The notes: generated from the sequence alone by a model not told the origin. 64,000 nucleotides of DNA from JBBDMC01 sp963775235 (GCA_963775235.1 CAVZHY010000006.1:310001-374000); one strand, 5' to 3'. Positions 54,803-63,949 are shown, counted from the first letter of the stretch. Numbers and translations are program-made.

Positions 54803-56254
54803 ATGACGGTCCCAGAACGCTTGCACCATTTCGCCAAAACGGATCCGGACCGGGTTGCGGTCGCGAGCGAGCGGGGCAGCGTCTCGTACCGGGTTCTGGC
54901 GCGGTCGGTCGACCGCCTGGCCGCCATGATGGTCAAGTCAGGCATTCTTCCGGGCGAACCGGTCGGCCTGACGGTCCGCGACGAATATCATCATCTGGTT
55001 GCGGCGCTGGCGCTCATGCGGATCGGCTGCCCCAACCTCATCCTGGCAACGCATGAGCCGGCCTCCGTCCGGACGGAACTCGCAAACCGTTGCAAGATAA
55101 GTCGCATCGTCGCGGATGAAGCATCCGGCGCGGGCGCTGACACGCATGTCCTGGCGCCGGACTTCGAGCGGGTTTTCGACGATGCGGAGTTCGACGGAGC
55201 GCGGCTCCCTTCGCCGAGGGACGACGACGTTGCCGTTCTGGCCACCAGTTCGGGCACGACCGGGCGGCCCAAAATCATGCCAACCACGCACGGCCAGCTG
55301 GTCGATCAGGCGCTTGCGGCAGGTCTGCCGGTCGGTCCGCTGGTGCTGTACTTTCCGGCCTCGGTCGAATTCTATGCTTCGCAACGACACCGATCCTTTG
55401 CGGTCTGCCTCGGCGCCACCAACGTGTTCTTCGATCTGGCGAAGGAGTCGTTCGTGGACGGTTGTGTGCGCCATCGCGTCAACATCGTCTGCATGTCGTC
55501 GGGCCAGGCGCGCGGCGTCGTCGACGAGACACGCAGGAGTTCGCAGGGAAGACGCCTCCAGAACACCAGAGTGCGGATCTTTGGTTCGATGGTCGGCACC
55601 GGCCTCAGGCGCTCGTTTGCCGAGACGCTGACCGAGGACGTCGAGATCGCGTACGGGGCCACCGAATGCGGGTGCGTCGCCGCGATCGACGGGGAGGATG
55701 CGAACACCGCCGGTTCGGGTTCGGTCGGTCGGCTGCTGCCGGGCGTGTCGGTCGAGATTGTTGATGACAACGGCGCGGCCGCGGGCCCGGGCGAGCCGGG
55801 CAGCATCCGCGTACGCACCAGAGGGATGATTGGCGGGTATCTGGACGACTCGACGCTGACCGCACGGATGTTCAAGGACGGATGGTTCTATCCCGGCGAC
55901 GTCGGCCGGCTGACCGCGGACGGTTTGCTCGTACTGGAGGGACGCGCCGACGACATCATGAACCTCTCCGGCATAAAGATTTCGCCGGCCGAGCTCGAGG
56001 CGGTGGCCGAGACATTTCCCGGTGTCGTCGAATGCGCCGCGTTCTCGATCAAGTCTCCGGTTCACGGAGATATCCCGGCGCTGGCTGTGGCGACGGAGGG
56101 CAGCGTCGATCTGGAGGCGCTGCGCCAGTTTTGCCGCGCCCGCCTGGGGGTGCGTGCGCCGAGGCGGATCGTCAAGCTCGATCGTTTGCCGCGAACGAGC
56201 GCCGGCAAAGTCAGTTCGGCGCAGCTCAGATCAATGTTGAACGCCGATGCCTGA
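54803..56254 (+). CDS. AMP-forming acyl/aryl acid ligase
   Basis: ANL-superfamily adenylating enzyme (483 residues). Core motifs are complete: ATSSGTTGRPK (147-157) for ATP phosphates, YGATE (284-288), GWFYPGD (360-366), GRADDIMNLSGIKISPAELE (380-399) and the C-terminal catalytic Lys in LPRTSAGKV (Lys 469). It is shorter than most fatty acyl-CoA synthetases. The carrier protein gene overlaps its end by 8 bases, so it probably loads that carrier rather than CoA. The substrate is not evident: aryl, acyl or amino acids are all possible. First gene of the rightward part of the cassette. Confidence 0.85.
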   Translation: MTVPERLHHFAKTDPDRVAVASERGSVSYRVLARSVDRLAAMMVKSGILPGEPVGLTVRDEYHHLVAALALMRIGCPNLILATHEPASVRTELANRCKISRIVADEASGAGADTHVLAPDFERVFDDAEFDGARLPSPRDDDVAVLATSSGTTGRPKIMPTTHGQLVDQALAAGLPVGPLVLYFPASVEFYASQRHRSFAVCLGATNVFFDLAKESFVDGCVRHRVNIVCMSSGQARGVVDETRRSSQGRRLQNTRVRIFGSMVGTGLRRSFAETLTEDVEIAYGATECGCVAAIDGEDANTAGSGSVGRLLPGVSVEIVDDNGAAAGPGEPGSIRVRTRGMIGGYLDDSTLTARMFKDGWFYPGDVGRLTADGLLVLEGRADDIMNLSGIKISPAELEAVAETFPGVVECAAFSIKSPVHGDIPALAVATEGSVDLEALRQFCRARLGVRAPRRIVKLDRLPRTSAGKVSSAQLRSMLNADA

Positions 56255-56564
56255 CGAAGCTCGCGGATCGCAGCTGTCCAACGCCGACAGCTTCCTCGCC
56301 GCGCGGCGCCTCGTCGTGGCCGCCCTGCACGACAGCGCCGCCCCGCTGCTGAACGATCCCGGCGTCGGCGAACACCTCGCCGATCCGGCGCATGACTTCA
56401 TGTTCGCCGAACTCGAGGCCGACAGCCTCGTCTTGACGGAAATCTGTCTGTTTATCGAAATGAAGACCGGACTGTCGTTGAGCGCCGGAGAGCTGCGCGC
56501 GCTCGGCACCATCAATGCTCTGGCGCGGCATTTGGCGGCGCGGCTTGCGCATCCTGCGGAATGA
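56247..56564 (+). CDS. Acyl carrier protein-like
   Basis: A 105-residue protein with an N-terminal helix and a carrier core. FMFAELEADSLVLTEICLFI holds the DSL motif, with Ser 60 as the expected phosphopantetheine site, followed by KTGLSLSAGELRALGTINAL, the helix III-IV pattern. It is longer at the N terminus than a bare ACP. It overlaps the ligase gene by 8 bases and the hydrolase gene by 4 (ATGA), so all three should be made in fixed proportion. No phosphopantetheinyl transferase lies in this window. Confidence 0.8.
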   Translation: MPDEARGSQLSNADSFLAARRLVVAALHDSAAPLLNDPGVGEHLADPAHDFMFAELEADSLVLTEICLFIEMKTGLSLSAGELRALGTINALARHLAARLAHPAE

Positions 56565-57442
56565 ACACCCTCGTCGTCGAATTCAACCGGTGCCGCCAGC
56601 CGACCGATTTTTACCGGCTGCAGATGCCGCTCGAATGCACCGCGAGCCCCACCGATTTCGCGGATTTGCAGCGCGAGCGCGATCGGCTGCCGCAGCCGGC
56701 GCAAGAGTGGCTGGCATCAATATGGCAGATGATGTTTTCGGAACGGCAGGCGCTGCGCCCTTTCGTCAGGCAAGCCGTCGGCAGTCATGTGTGGCGTTAC
56801 GCGTCGCCGGGGTCCGATGCGTCCGGCAAGGATTTGCTGATCGCATTTGCGGATCAGGCGCACCGGCTCTTCCTGCCCACGGCGGTGGTCCTGCAGCATT
56901 TGCCGGAAACTCCGATGGACGTTGTCCTTGTCCAGGACCCCTCGCGCAACTTCTTCATGAACGGGGTTGCCGGATATGGAGAAAACCTGTCCGAGGTTCT
57001 GTCGCGGTTGCGCGCCGATCTCGACCCGAGCCGGTACCGGCGGCTGCTTTGCCTGGGTGCGAGCAGCGGCGGGGCAGCGGCGCTTCGCGCCGGCGTAGTC
57101 TTTGGCGCCGCCCGCGCCGTGGCGCTCTGCGCGCGCCTCCCGAACGTTGAAAAACGCAAAGTTGCGGTGTCCGAGGCCGAACTGCAGATGCTTCTTTCAC
57201 CGTGCAAGGGAGTGGACCAGACCAGGACGAAACTGTTCTGCGTATTTTCGGCACTGCAGTCGGTGGATCGCGCGGCAGCGGCCTCGCTGTCGGCGGACCG
57301 ATTGGCAGCCCTGGTTCCGGTCCATGGACAGGGCAAGCACAATCTGCTTTTCACGCTTTTGCAGCAGCAAAGGCTCGGGCGATTCCTGCGCGACGCGTTG
57401 TTTCCCGAATTGGTCGATAACGCGTTGGTCGAGTTCGGCTAG
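56561..57442 (+). CDS. Alpha/beta-hydrolase-fold protein
   Basis: A 293-residue protein whose C-terminal two-thirds looks like an alpha/beta hydrolase. The oxyanion-side strand is MDVVLVQDPSRNFFMNGVAG, the nucleophile elbow is CLGASSGGAAALRAG with Ser 168, and Asp 236 and a His in VPVHGQGKHNLL (255 or 260) are candidate triad members. The first 110 residues have no family I recognise. Related proteins occur in glycan loci as unassigned hydrolases. Sitting directly after a carrier protein, it could release or transfer the carrier-bound acyl group; that is inference. Confidence 0.65.
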   Translation: MNTLVVEFNRCRQPTDFYRLQMPLECTASPTDFADLQRERDRLPQPAQEWLASIWQMMFSERQALRPFVRQAVGSHVWRYASPGSDASGKDLLIAFADQAHRLFLPTAVVLQHLPETPMDVVLVQDPSRNFFMNGVAGYGENLSEVLSRLRADLDPSRYRRLLCLGASSGGAAALRAGVVFGAARAVALCARLPNVEKRKVAVSEAELQMLLSPCKGVDQTRTKLFCVFSALQSVDRAAAASLSADRLAALVPVHGQGKHNLLFTLLQQQRLGRFLRDALFPELVDNALVEFG

Positions 57443-57492
57443 CCGGAAGTCGGCCGGGCTTCCGGGTGCCTGCGGACTAAAAGATAACGACG

Positions 57493-58425
57493 ATGGCAAC
57501 TGTTCCAGGGCGGACAAGAATCTATCAGAATCACCATCTGGACAGCACGCGCTGGGACGGCTTCCGGCCGCGTGAGGACGACATTGTTATCGCGACGTCG
57601 GTGAAGTCCGGTACCACCTGGATGCAGGCAATCGTCGCAAACCTGCTGTACCCTCGCGAGACGTTTCCCGCGCCGCCCCGCACATTGAGCCCCTGGATCG
57701 ACAACCGGCCGGCGCCTCTCGCAACGATGCTCGCCGAGCTCGAGGCGCAGCGCCATCGGCGGTTCGTCAAGACTCACCTGCCGCTTGACGGCCTGCCATA
57801 TTTTCCGGAGGTGAAGTACATTTTCGTCTGCCGCGACGGCCGCGACGTGGCCCTGTCGTTGTGGAACCACTACCGCAACTACACCGACGAAGCCTTCAGG
57901 CGCTACAACGATACGCCGGGTCGGGTCGGTGATCCGTTGCCCACGCCTCCAGAGCATCTCGAGACGTTCTGGCGGAATTGGTGCACCCGCGGATCGTTCG
58001 CCTGGGAGCACGACGGCTGGCCGTTCTGGTCACATCTGCACGCGACGCAGTCATGGTGGGATTACCGGCATCTCCCGAACATCATGCTGGTGCACTACGC
58101 CGACCTGAAGCGGGACCTGCTGGCGTCGGTTGCCCGCGTTGCCGCCTATCTCGGAATCCGTCTCACGGCCGAGCGTCTCGCGGAGGTGGTCGCCGCATCA
58201 ACTTTCGACAACATGAGACAACGGAGTGCCGAGTATGTGCCAAACGCGGGGGCAAGCTGGAAAGGCGGCTCGGCCACCTTCATGCGGAAGGGCGCCAACA
58301 GGCAGTGGGATGGGACCATCCCGGAAGAGGACCTGGCGCTATACGAGGCCGCGTGCGCCCGGGCACTGAGCCCCGACTGTCGATCCTGGATGGATGCTGG
58401 CGACATGGCCCTTACCGCGGGGTGA
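57493..58425 (+). CDS. Sulfotransferase (SULT-type)
   Basis: A 310-residue cytosolic-type sulfotransferase. The PAPS 5'-phosphosulfate loop is TSVKSGTTWMQ (35-45), the catalytic His region KTHLPLD (93-99), the 3'-phosphate motif CRDGRDVALSLWNHY (113-127) and the C-terminal PAPS motif RKGANRQWDG (265-274). This arrangement is that of enzymes transferring sulfate to alcohols or phenols of small molecules or lipids. It begins 50 bases after the hydrolase and ends 12 bases from the convergent trpE stop, where the cassette ends. No membrane anchor is seen. Confidence 0.88.
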   Translation: MATVPGRTRIYQNHHLDSTRWDGFRPREDDIVIATSVKSGTTWMQAIVANLLYPRETFPAPPRTLSPWIDNRPAPLATMLAELEAQRHRRFVKTHLPLDGLPYFPEVKYIFVCRDGRDVALSLWNHYRNYTDEAFRRYNDTPGRVGDPLPTPPEHLETFWRNWCTRGSFAWEHDGWPFWSHLHATQSWWDYRHLPNIMLVHYADLKRDLLASVARVAAYLGIRLTAERLAEVVAASTFDNMRQRSAEYVPNAGASWKGGSATFMRKGANRQWDGTIPEEDLALYEAACARALSPDCRSWMDAGDMALTAG

Positions 58426-58437
58426 GTTCGGCAAGGG

Positions 58438-59949
58438 CTATTGCCCGCGGCCGACGTTCGAGGCGAACCGTACCGCCTCTTCGGCCGCGCGGAAGAGAGC
58501 GCTCGCCTTGGCGACGCACTCGGCATGTTCCTTCTCCGGCACGAAATCGGCGACGATGCCGGCGCCGGCCTGGACGTACATCTTGCCGTCCTTGACGATC
58601 GACGTGCGCAGCACGATGCAGGTGTCCATGTCGCCGTCGGCGGTGAAGTAGCCGACGCAGCCGGCGTAAACGCCGCGTTTCTCCATCTCCAGTTCGTCGA
58701 TGATCTCCATCGCCCGCACTTTCGGCGCTCCGGATACGGTGCCCGCCGGGAAGCCGGCCGCCAGCGCGTCGAGCGCATCGTGGCCGTTGGCGAGCCTGCC
58801 GACGACGTTGGAGACGATGTGCATGACGTGACTGTAGTGCTCGAGAAAGAACTGGTCGGTGACCTTGACCGTGCCGATCTCCGCGACGCGGCCGACGTCG
58901 TTGCGGCCGAGGTCGAGCAGCATCAGGTGCTCGGCGCGCTCCTTGGGGTCGGCAAGCAACTCGGCGGCAAGGGCCTTGTCCTCCTCCGGCGTTTGTCCAC
59001 GCGGCCGGGTGCCGGCGATCGGGCGGACCGTCACCTCGCCCTCGCGCACGCGAACGAGTATCTCGGGGCTGGAGCCGGCGACGGCGAAATCGCCGAAGTC
59101 GAGGTAGTACAGGTAGGGGGAGGGATTGGTGCGCCTGAGCGCCCGGTAGAGCGCGAACGGCGGAAGGTCGAACGGCGCCTCGAAGCGCTGCGACAGCACC
59201 ACCTGGAAGATGTCGCCGGCCGCGATGTAATCCTTCGCCCGCCGGACCATGTCGAGATAGTGATCGCGCGGCGTGTTGGAGGTGACCGCAATGTCCGGGT
59301 TGAAGTCGCCGGGCCCGGCGTTGTCGAGAGGCGCGTCCAGCGCGTCGACGACCGCGGTCAGCCGGTCGACGGCGCGGGCGTGGGCCTGGGCAGCGCTGAG
59401 ACCTGGCCGCGGCCGGATCGGCGACACCACCGTGATCTCATCCTTGACCGAGTCGAAGATGACGATCGTGGTCGGCCGCATCAGCATGGCGTCCGGAAGG
59501 CCGAGTGGATCGGGGTTCGGCGGCGCCAACGCCTCCATCTCGCGGACCATGTCGTAGCCGAGATAGCCGAACACGCCGGCCGACATGGGCGGCAGTCCGA
59601 CCGGCAGGTGGATGCGCGACTCGCCGATGATGCGGCGCAACCCGTCCAGCGTGGTCTCGGCCATTGGCTCGAAGCGGCCGCGGTCGGCGTTGGGATCGGT
59701 GTTTATCTCGGCCCGGCCGCCGAAAGCGCGAAAGATGAGATCCGGGTCGATGCCGATGATCGAGTAACGGCCACGCGTGGCACCGCCCTCGACCAACTCC
59801 AGGAGAAAGCAATCGGGTCGACCGGCCGAGAGCTTGAGCATTGCCGAGACCGGTGTCTCGAGGTCCGCGACGAGACGCGTCCATACCACCTGCGGCGTGC
59901 CGGCCTCGTAAGCCCGCGCGAAATCGGCGATGGCGGGATTAACAAGCAT
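58438..59949 (-). CDS. trpE: Anthranilate synthase component I
   Basis: Chorismate-using subunit of anthranilate synthase (503 residues). Tryptophan feedback site residues are in LLELVEGGATRGRYSIIG. The catalytic core has IAGTRPRGQTPEEDKALAAE, LLDLGRNDVGRVAEIG and FPAGTVSGAPKVRAMEIIDE. The start at 59949 (MLVNPAIADFARAYEAG) lies 16 bases after the ppiD stop, so the two share a transcript. No leader-peptide attenuator is visible. Not fused to TrpG. Confidence 0.96.
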   Translation of the reverse strand: MLVNPAIADFARAYEAGTPQVVWTRLVADLETPVSAMLKLSAGRPDCFLLELVEGGATRGRYSIIGIDPDLIFRAFGGRAEINTDPNADRGRFEPMAETTLDGLRRIIGESRIHLPVGLPPMSAGVFGYLGYDMVREMEALAPPNPDPLGLPDAMLMRPTTIVIFDSVKDEITVVSPIRPRPGLSAAQAHARAVDRLTAVVDALDAPLDNAGPGDFNPDIAVTSNTPRDHYLDMVRRAKDYIAAGDIFQVVLSQRFEAPFDLPPFALYRALRRTNPSPYLYYLDFGDFAVAGSSPEILVRVREGEVTVRPIAGTRPRGQTPEEDKALAAELLADPKERAEHLMLLDLGRNDVGRVAEIGTVKVTDQFFLEHYSHVMHIVSNVVGRLANGHDALDALAAGFPAGTVSGAPKVRAMEIIDELEMEKRGVYAGCVGYFTADGDMDTCIVLRTSIVKDGKMYVQAGAGIVADFVPEKEHAECVAKASALFRAAEEAVRFASNVGRGQ

Positions 59950-59965
59950 CGGTTGACAGCCGGTT

Positions 59966-61858
59966 CTAGTTGGGGCTGACGCCAAGGGCTTGCTGCACAG
60001 CCGCCTCGTTCATCCTCACATCGACGTGGCTGCGCAACTGGGCGCCGTAAAGCGCCAGCAGGTCGTTTTCGATCTGGTCGCCGAGCTGGTTCGCGGCCTG
60101 GGCAAGATCGGGCGCGCCGGAGAAGTAGGCGGGTGTCGTCACATCGTTGACGACGAGAACCACCCTCGTCATCGGCTGGGCGCCGTCGGCGGCCTCCACC
60201 GTGCCTTTGGGCCCGGTAAAGGCGGCTTCAATGACGGCGGCGGAAAGATCGCCGGAGGGCTGGGTACTCCGGGTCAGGTGGTCGGCCGCCTGGACGGGGA
60301 CCGACAAATCGGTGCCGACGGCGGCGATCGTGGTACCTCCGCTGATGCGGGTCTTGGCGTCATCAAACTCAGCCGTGAGTTTCTTCTGGCGCTGCTCGTC
60401 CTTCCAGGCGCTGACCGCCCGGTCATGGACCTCGCTCAGCGTGCGGTCACGCGGCGCGGTAACGTTGGTCACGGTAAACCAGACGTAGGTCGCCGGGGCG
60501 GGCTCGACCGGATTGTTTTCCAGACCGACGTCGGACTGGAAGGCTGCCGCCACGAGGCCTTGCGGTAGATCGGGAACCGGCTTGCTGTCGGCGTCCTTGC
60601 CGTCCGAATCGACTGCGGGAATCGTCACCAGCTTCAGGTCGTATTTGGTCGCGACCTCGTCCAGCGTGGCGCCGCCGGCGCGATCATCCTCGATGGTGTC
60701 GTGTAGGTCCTGGATGCTGGTAGCCGCCCGTTCAGTCGCGATCTCTTTCTTGAGATCGTCCTTCACCTGATCGAAGGGCGTCTCAACTGCCGGCTCGACC
60801 TTGGTTACGTGAACGATGACCGGTCCGAACTGCCCGTCGACGACACCGCTGACACCACCTTCGGGTAGCGCGAATGCCGCGTCGGCGACCTTCGAATCAA
60901 TGATCTTGTCCTTGGTAACAAGGCCGAGATCCACGTCGGCGGCCTTCAGGTTGCGCTCGGCGAGGAGGTCGTCGAAAGACTTGCCGCTGCTGAGCGATGC
61001 CGCCGCCGCGGCGGCATCTGCGCTGTCCTTGAACACGACCTGCTGGACGTCGCGCTTCTCGGGTGTCGAGAAACGCGCCGGCTGGCTGTCGTAGCGCTGT
61101 TTGGCATCATCGTCGCTGACGTCGGCCGGGTTGGCGATCTGGTCAGGCGACAAGGTGAAATATTGAAGCGCCCGCAATTCCGGCGTGCGGTAGTCAGCCT
61201 TGTGGGCGTTGAAATAGTCGGCGAGATCGGCCTCGCTCGGGTCCGGAATGTCCGCCTGGCTGGGTGCGTTGATCACCAGGTATGAGATGCTGCGCTCCTG
61301 GGTGGTGTACTCATGGATTGCGCGCATGTACGCGTCCGGCACCGTGAGAGCACCGCCCAGCGCATCGATGATCTGATCGCGGATGTACTGTTGGCGGCGA
61401 TTGATGATGAATTCGTCCTGGGTCATGCGCTGCGCCGAGATGAGATTATTGAGATATGACCGGTCGAATGTGCCGCTGGGTCCGAACAGGTTAGGGTCCT
61501 GGGATATCTTCTGGCCCAGCATCTGATTGGAGATGCCGATCCCCATCTTGCTGGCAGCATCGTTGAGGGTCGCCTCGAAGACCAGTTGGTCGAGAATCTG
61601 GTTCGGCACGCCGAAGGCGATCGCCTGCTGAGGGCTGATGGTCTGGCCGAGCCGTGCGCCGAGCGACTGCAAGGCGACATCGTAGCGACGCTGGAATTCC
61701 TGCAGCGATACCTGCGAACTCCCGACCTGGGCGATGGAGTTGGCCTGGAAGCCGGTGAAGACGTCGGCGACGCCCCAGACCGCGAAGCTGAGAACGAGGA
61801 CCGCCATCAGCAACTGGGCAACCCAGCCGGATGCGTATTTCCTGAGTGTGTCGAGCAT
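59966..61858 (-). CDS. ppiD: Peptidylprolyl isomerase PpiD (SurA-N/rotamase)
   Basis: Membrane-anchored periplasmic chaperone (630 residues). It starts MLDTLRKYASGWVAQLLMAV, with one N-terminal membrane helix about residues 13-33. A SurA-like chaperone region follows (QVSLQEFQRRYDVALQSLG), then a PPIC/parvulin-type domain around residues 230-340 (GLVTKDKIIDSKVADAAFAL). It helps fold outer-membrane proteins at the Sec exit. The ATG at 61858 is chosen over upstream in-frame starts because the predicted promoter lies just upstream. It is followed closely by trpE. Confidence 0.92.
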   Translation of the reverse strand: MLDTLRKYASGWVAQLLMAVLVLSFAVWGVADVFTGFQANSIAQVGSSQVSLQEFQRRYDVALQSLGARLGQTISPQQAIAFGVPNQILDQLVFEATLNDAASKMGIGISNQMLGQKISQDPNLFGPSGTFDRSYLNNLISAQRMTQDEFIINRRQQYIRDQIIDALGGALTVPDAYMRAIHEYTTQERSISYLVINAPSQADIPDPSEADLADYFNAHKADYRTPELRALQYFTLSPDQIANPADVSDDDAKQRYDSQPARFSTPEKRDVQQVVFKDSADAAAAAASLSSGKSFDDLLAERNLKAADVDLGLVTKDKIIDSKVADAAFALPEGGVSGVVDGQFGPVIVHVTKVEPAVETPFDQVKDDLKKEIATERAATSIQDLHDTIEDDRAGGATLDEVATKYDLKLVTIPAVDSDGKDADSKPVPDLPQGLVAAAFQSDVGLENNPVEPAPATYVWFTVTNVTAPRDRTLSEVHDRAVSAWKDEQRQKKLTAEFDDAKTRISGGTTIAAVGTDLSVPVQAADHLTRSTQPSGDLSAAVIEAAFTGPKGTVEAADGAQPMTRVVLVVNDVTTPAYFSGAPDLAQAANQLGDQIENDLLALYGAQLRSHVDVRMNEAAVQQALGVSPN

Positions 61859-61901
61859 TGCTTCCTCGGCGGCGACCGTCGTCACCTGTTTTTCGCGGCG
61901 G

Positions 61902-61930
61902 ATAATAGGTAGGGGGTCCCGCTGCCGCAA
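61902..61930 (-). promoter_or_regulatory. Promoter of ppiD-trpE
   Basis: On the minus strand TTGCGG (61930-61925) and TATTAT (61907-61902) are separated by exactly 17 bases. The start point would be near 61895, about 37 bases ahead of the ppiD ATG. This is among the best promoter matches in the window. Confidence 0.55.
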
Positions 61931-62005
61931 GGAAATGTGGGGATTGGGACGGAAGGCCGCAAAACCACCGGTTTGGGCCCGAATAGCCGACCGCTGGTTC
62001 GCGGC

Positions 62006-63004
62006 CTACGTGCCCCAGGACAGGAAAAGACCGATGTCGCCGGGCAGCCCGTCCAGAAAGTCGAGAACACGCGCCAGGATATGGAAGCCGCGGGGCCTGA
62101 GCTCGCGCTCCCATCTGAGGTACATCTCGGCCGCCGCCCCGCGCAGCGTGCGTGGCCACTCCGGATCCGGCGCGTTGACTGCCCTGCCTCCGTCGCTGCA
62201 CAACGTGCTGGGGAACCGCAGCAACAAAAATTCGGTCTCGCCGCGCTCTGCCGCCTCGCGCGCAGCGTGAACGACCCCGTTCCAGCCCTTCTCGGAGATG
62301 TGGGTATCGATCATGAGCCTGAGGTTGTGGCGGCGCTGCTCGTCGGCGATCTCACGCTGGCGTCGGCGATCCGAGATCAGCCTGTCCACATGGCGGGCAA
62401 CAAGGTGTCGGAAGTCGTTGACGCTAAGCTCACCATCGCCGCGACGTTCAATATCGTCGGGCTGCGGTTGCTGTTCATGGTGAAAGCTGACAGCGGAGGT
62501 CTCGACGTGGGCCCTCCCGGGCTGGGGCGTCGGCGGCAATGCGACGGGTTCGTACTGGCCGCCGCCGAGCGAACGCAAAAGGTCCGCGCGGCGGACGATG
62601 CCGACGAGGCGGCCATCGCGCAAAACGGGCAACCGTTTGATGCGATGGATGCCCATCAGGCTGGCGATCTCGTCGGCGCTGGTGTCTTCACTGATGGCGA
62701 TTACAGGGCTCGACATGACCTCGCGTGCAACCGCCAGCGGGCTTTGCAGGTGCGCCAGGAACTCGGTGTTCAGCGTCTCACCTTCGGCAAGGCGCATCAG
62801 CCACCATTCGCTGCGGGTTTCGCGTTCCGTCTTTTTGCGGCCGACAAGGTCGCCCTCGCTCACCATGCCGACAAGGTCCCCAGCGGCGGTGGTAACGGGG
62901 ACCGCACTCATCTGGTGCTGAAGCAGGATTCTGGCGACTTCGCGCAGCGGCGTGTCCGGCTGAACGGTGACCACGTCGCGGCTCATGAGGTCGCGCGCTT
63001 TCAT
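62006..63004 (-). CDS. CBS-pair protein with uncharacterised C-terminal domain
   Basis: A 332-residue protein. Two CBS motifs occupy the first 150 residues: RDLMSRDVVTVQPDTPLREV and GDLVGMVSEGDLV, then VMSSPVIAISEDTSADEIAS and GRLVGIVRRADLLRSLGGG. CBS pairs bind adenine nucleotides. The region after residue 170 is charged, with a stretch RHVDRLISDRRRQREIADE, and has no family I recognise. It sits divergently between ppiD and tpiA, which are usually neighbours, so it may be an insertion. Confidence 0.85.
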   Translation of the reverse strand: MKARDLMSRDVVTVQPDTPLREVARILLQHQMSAVPVTTAAGDLVGMVSEGDLVGRKKTERETRSEWWLMRLAEGETLNTEFLAHLQSPLAVAREVMSSPVIAISEDTSADEIASLMGIHRIKRLPVLRDGRLVGIVRRADLLRSLGGGQYEPVALPPTPQPGRAHVETSAVSFHHEQQPQPDDIERRGDGELSVNDFRHLVARHVDRLISDRRRQREIADEQRRHNLRLMIDTHISEKGWNGVVHAAREAAERGETEFLLLRFPSTLCSDGGRAVNAPDPEWPRTLRGAAAEMYLRWERELRPRGFHILARVLDFLDGLPGDIGLFLSWGT

Positions 63005-63202
63005 GCGATCGCTCCGGCAGTGTTTCGTGCGGGTATGGCCGCCATGGGGAGGGATAGTCGCCGGCCGGCCGGTGCTGCAACCTTGATTTCACGCAAATTC
63101 GCTGGTCGCGGGGACCAACCGGGGCAAAAGCAACCGTCGCGGGTGAATTTTTCGTCGATTTCGGCTACCCCTCGCCCGATCGCGAAACGGGGAGGGAGCG
63201 CC

Positions 63203-63949
63203 ATGGGCAACGTTAGACCGCTGGCGGCGGGCAACTGGAAGATGAACGGCACCCGGGAAAGCCTGGGGGAGATACAGGCCGTCGTTGCCGGCTGCGGAGC
63301 CGCGGCCTGCGACATCGCCATCTGCCCGCCCGCGACCTTGATCCCGGCGGCGGCGGAGGTCGTGCGGGGCTCGCCCGTGATGATCGGCGGTCAGGATTGC
63401 CACGCGGCGCCATCCGGAGCCCATACCGGCGACATCGCGGCGGAAATGATCGCGGATGCGGGCGCCAGGCTGGTGATCGTCGGACATTCTGAACGCCGCA
63501 ACGACCACGGAGAGACCGACGCCATGGTGCGCGCCAAGACCGAGGCCGCGTGGCGGGCAGGTCTCACGGCGATTCTGTGCATCGGCGAGACCGAGGACGA
63601 GCGGAAGGGCGGCCGGACCCGGGCCGTGCTCGACCGCCAGATCGCGGGATCCGTGCCGGAGGGCGCAACGCCGCCGCGTCTTATCGTCGCCTACGAGCCG
63701 GTCTGGGCGATCGGGACGGGGCTCACACCGTTCAACGATGACATCCGGGACGCCCATGCCCATATCAGGGGACGTCTCGTCGAACGGTTCGGCGAGGCCG
63801 CCCGAACGACGCGGATCCTCTATGGCGGCTCGGTCAAGCCTTCCAACGCCGAAACCATCCTCGCTCTCGACGGGGTCAACGGGGCATTGGTGGGGGGCGC
63901 CAGCCTCAAAGCCCGGGATTTCCTTGCAATTATCGCCGCGTGTCGCTGA
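63203..63949 (+). CDS. tpiA: Triosephosphate isomerase
   Basis: Glycolytic TIM-barrel enzyme (248 residues). The catalytic Lys is in GNWKMNGTRESL, the His in VIVGHSERRNDHG and the Glu in VAYEPVWAIGTG. The phosphate loop ends ILYGGSVKPSNAETI. The ATG at 63203 follows GGGGAGGGAG and gives MGNVRPLAAGNWKMNG; the frame is open far upstream antisense to the CBS gene, which is not coding. secG usually follows; its start lies beyond the window. Confidence 0.96.
   Translation: MGNVRPLAAGNWKMNGTRESLGEIQAVVAGCGAAACDIAICPPATLIPAAAEVVRGSPVMIGGQDCHAAPSGAHTGDIAAEMIADAGARLVIVGHSERRNDHGETDAMVRAKTEAAWRAGLTAILCIGETEDERKGGRTRAVLDRQIAGSVPEGATPPRLIVAYEPVWAIGTGLTPFNDDIRDAHAHIRGRLVERFGEAARTTRILYGGSVKPSNAETILALDGVNGALVGGASLKARDFLAIIAACR

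Noticed and set aside
57443..57492. Terminator between the hydrolase and sulfotransferase genes
   Set aside because: CCGGAAG/CTTCCGG can form a small hairpin there but no U-tract follows, so the sulfotransferase probably remains in the same transcript.
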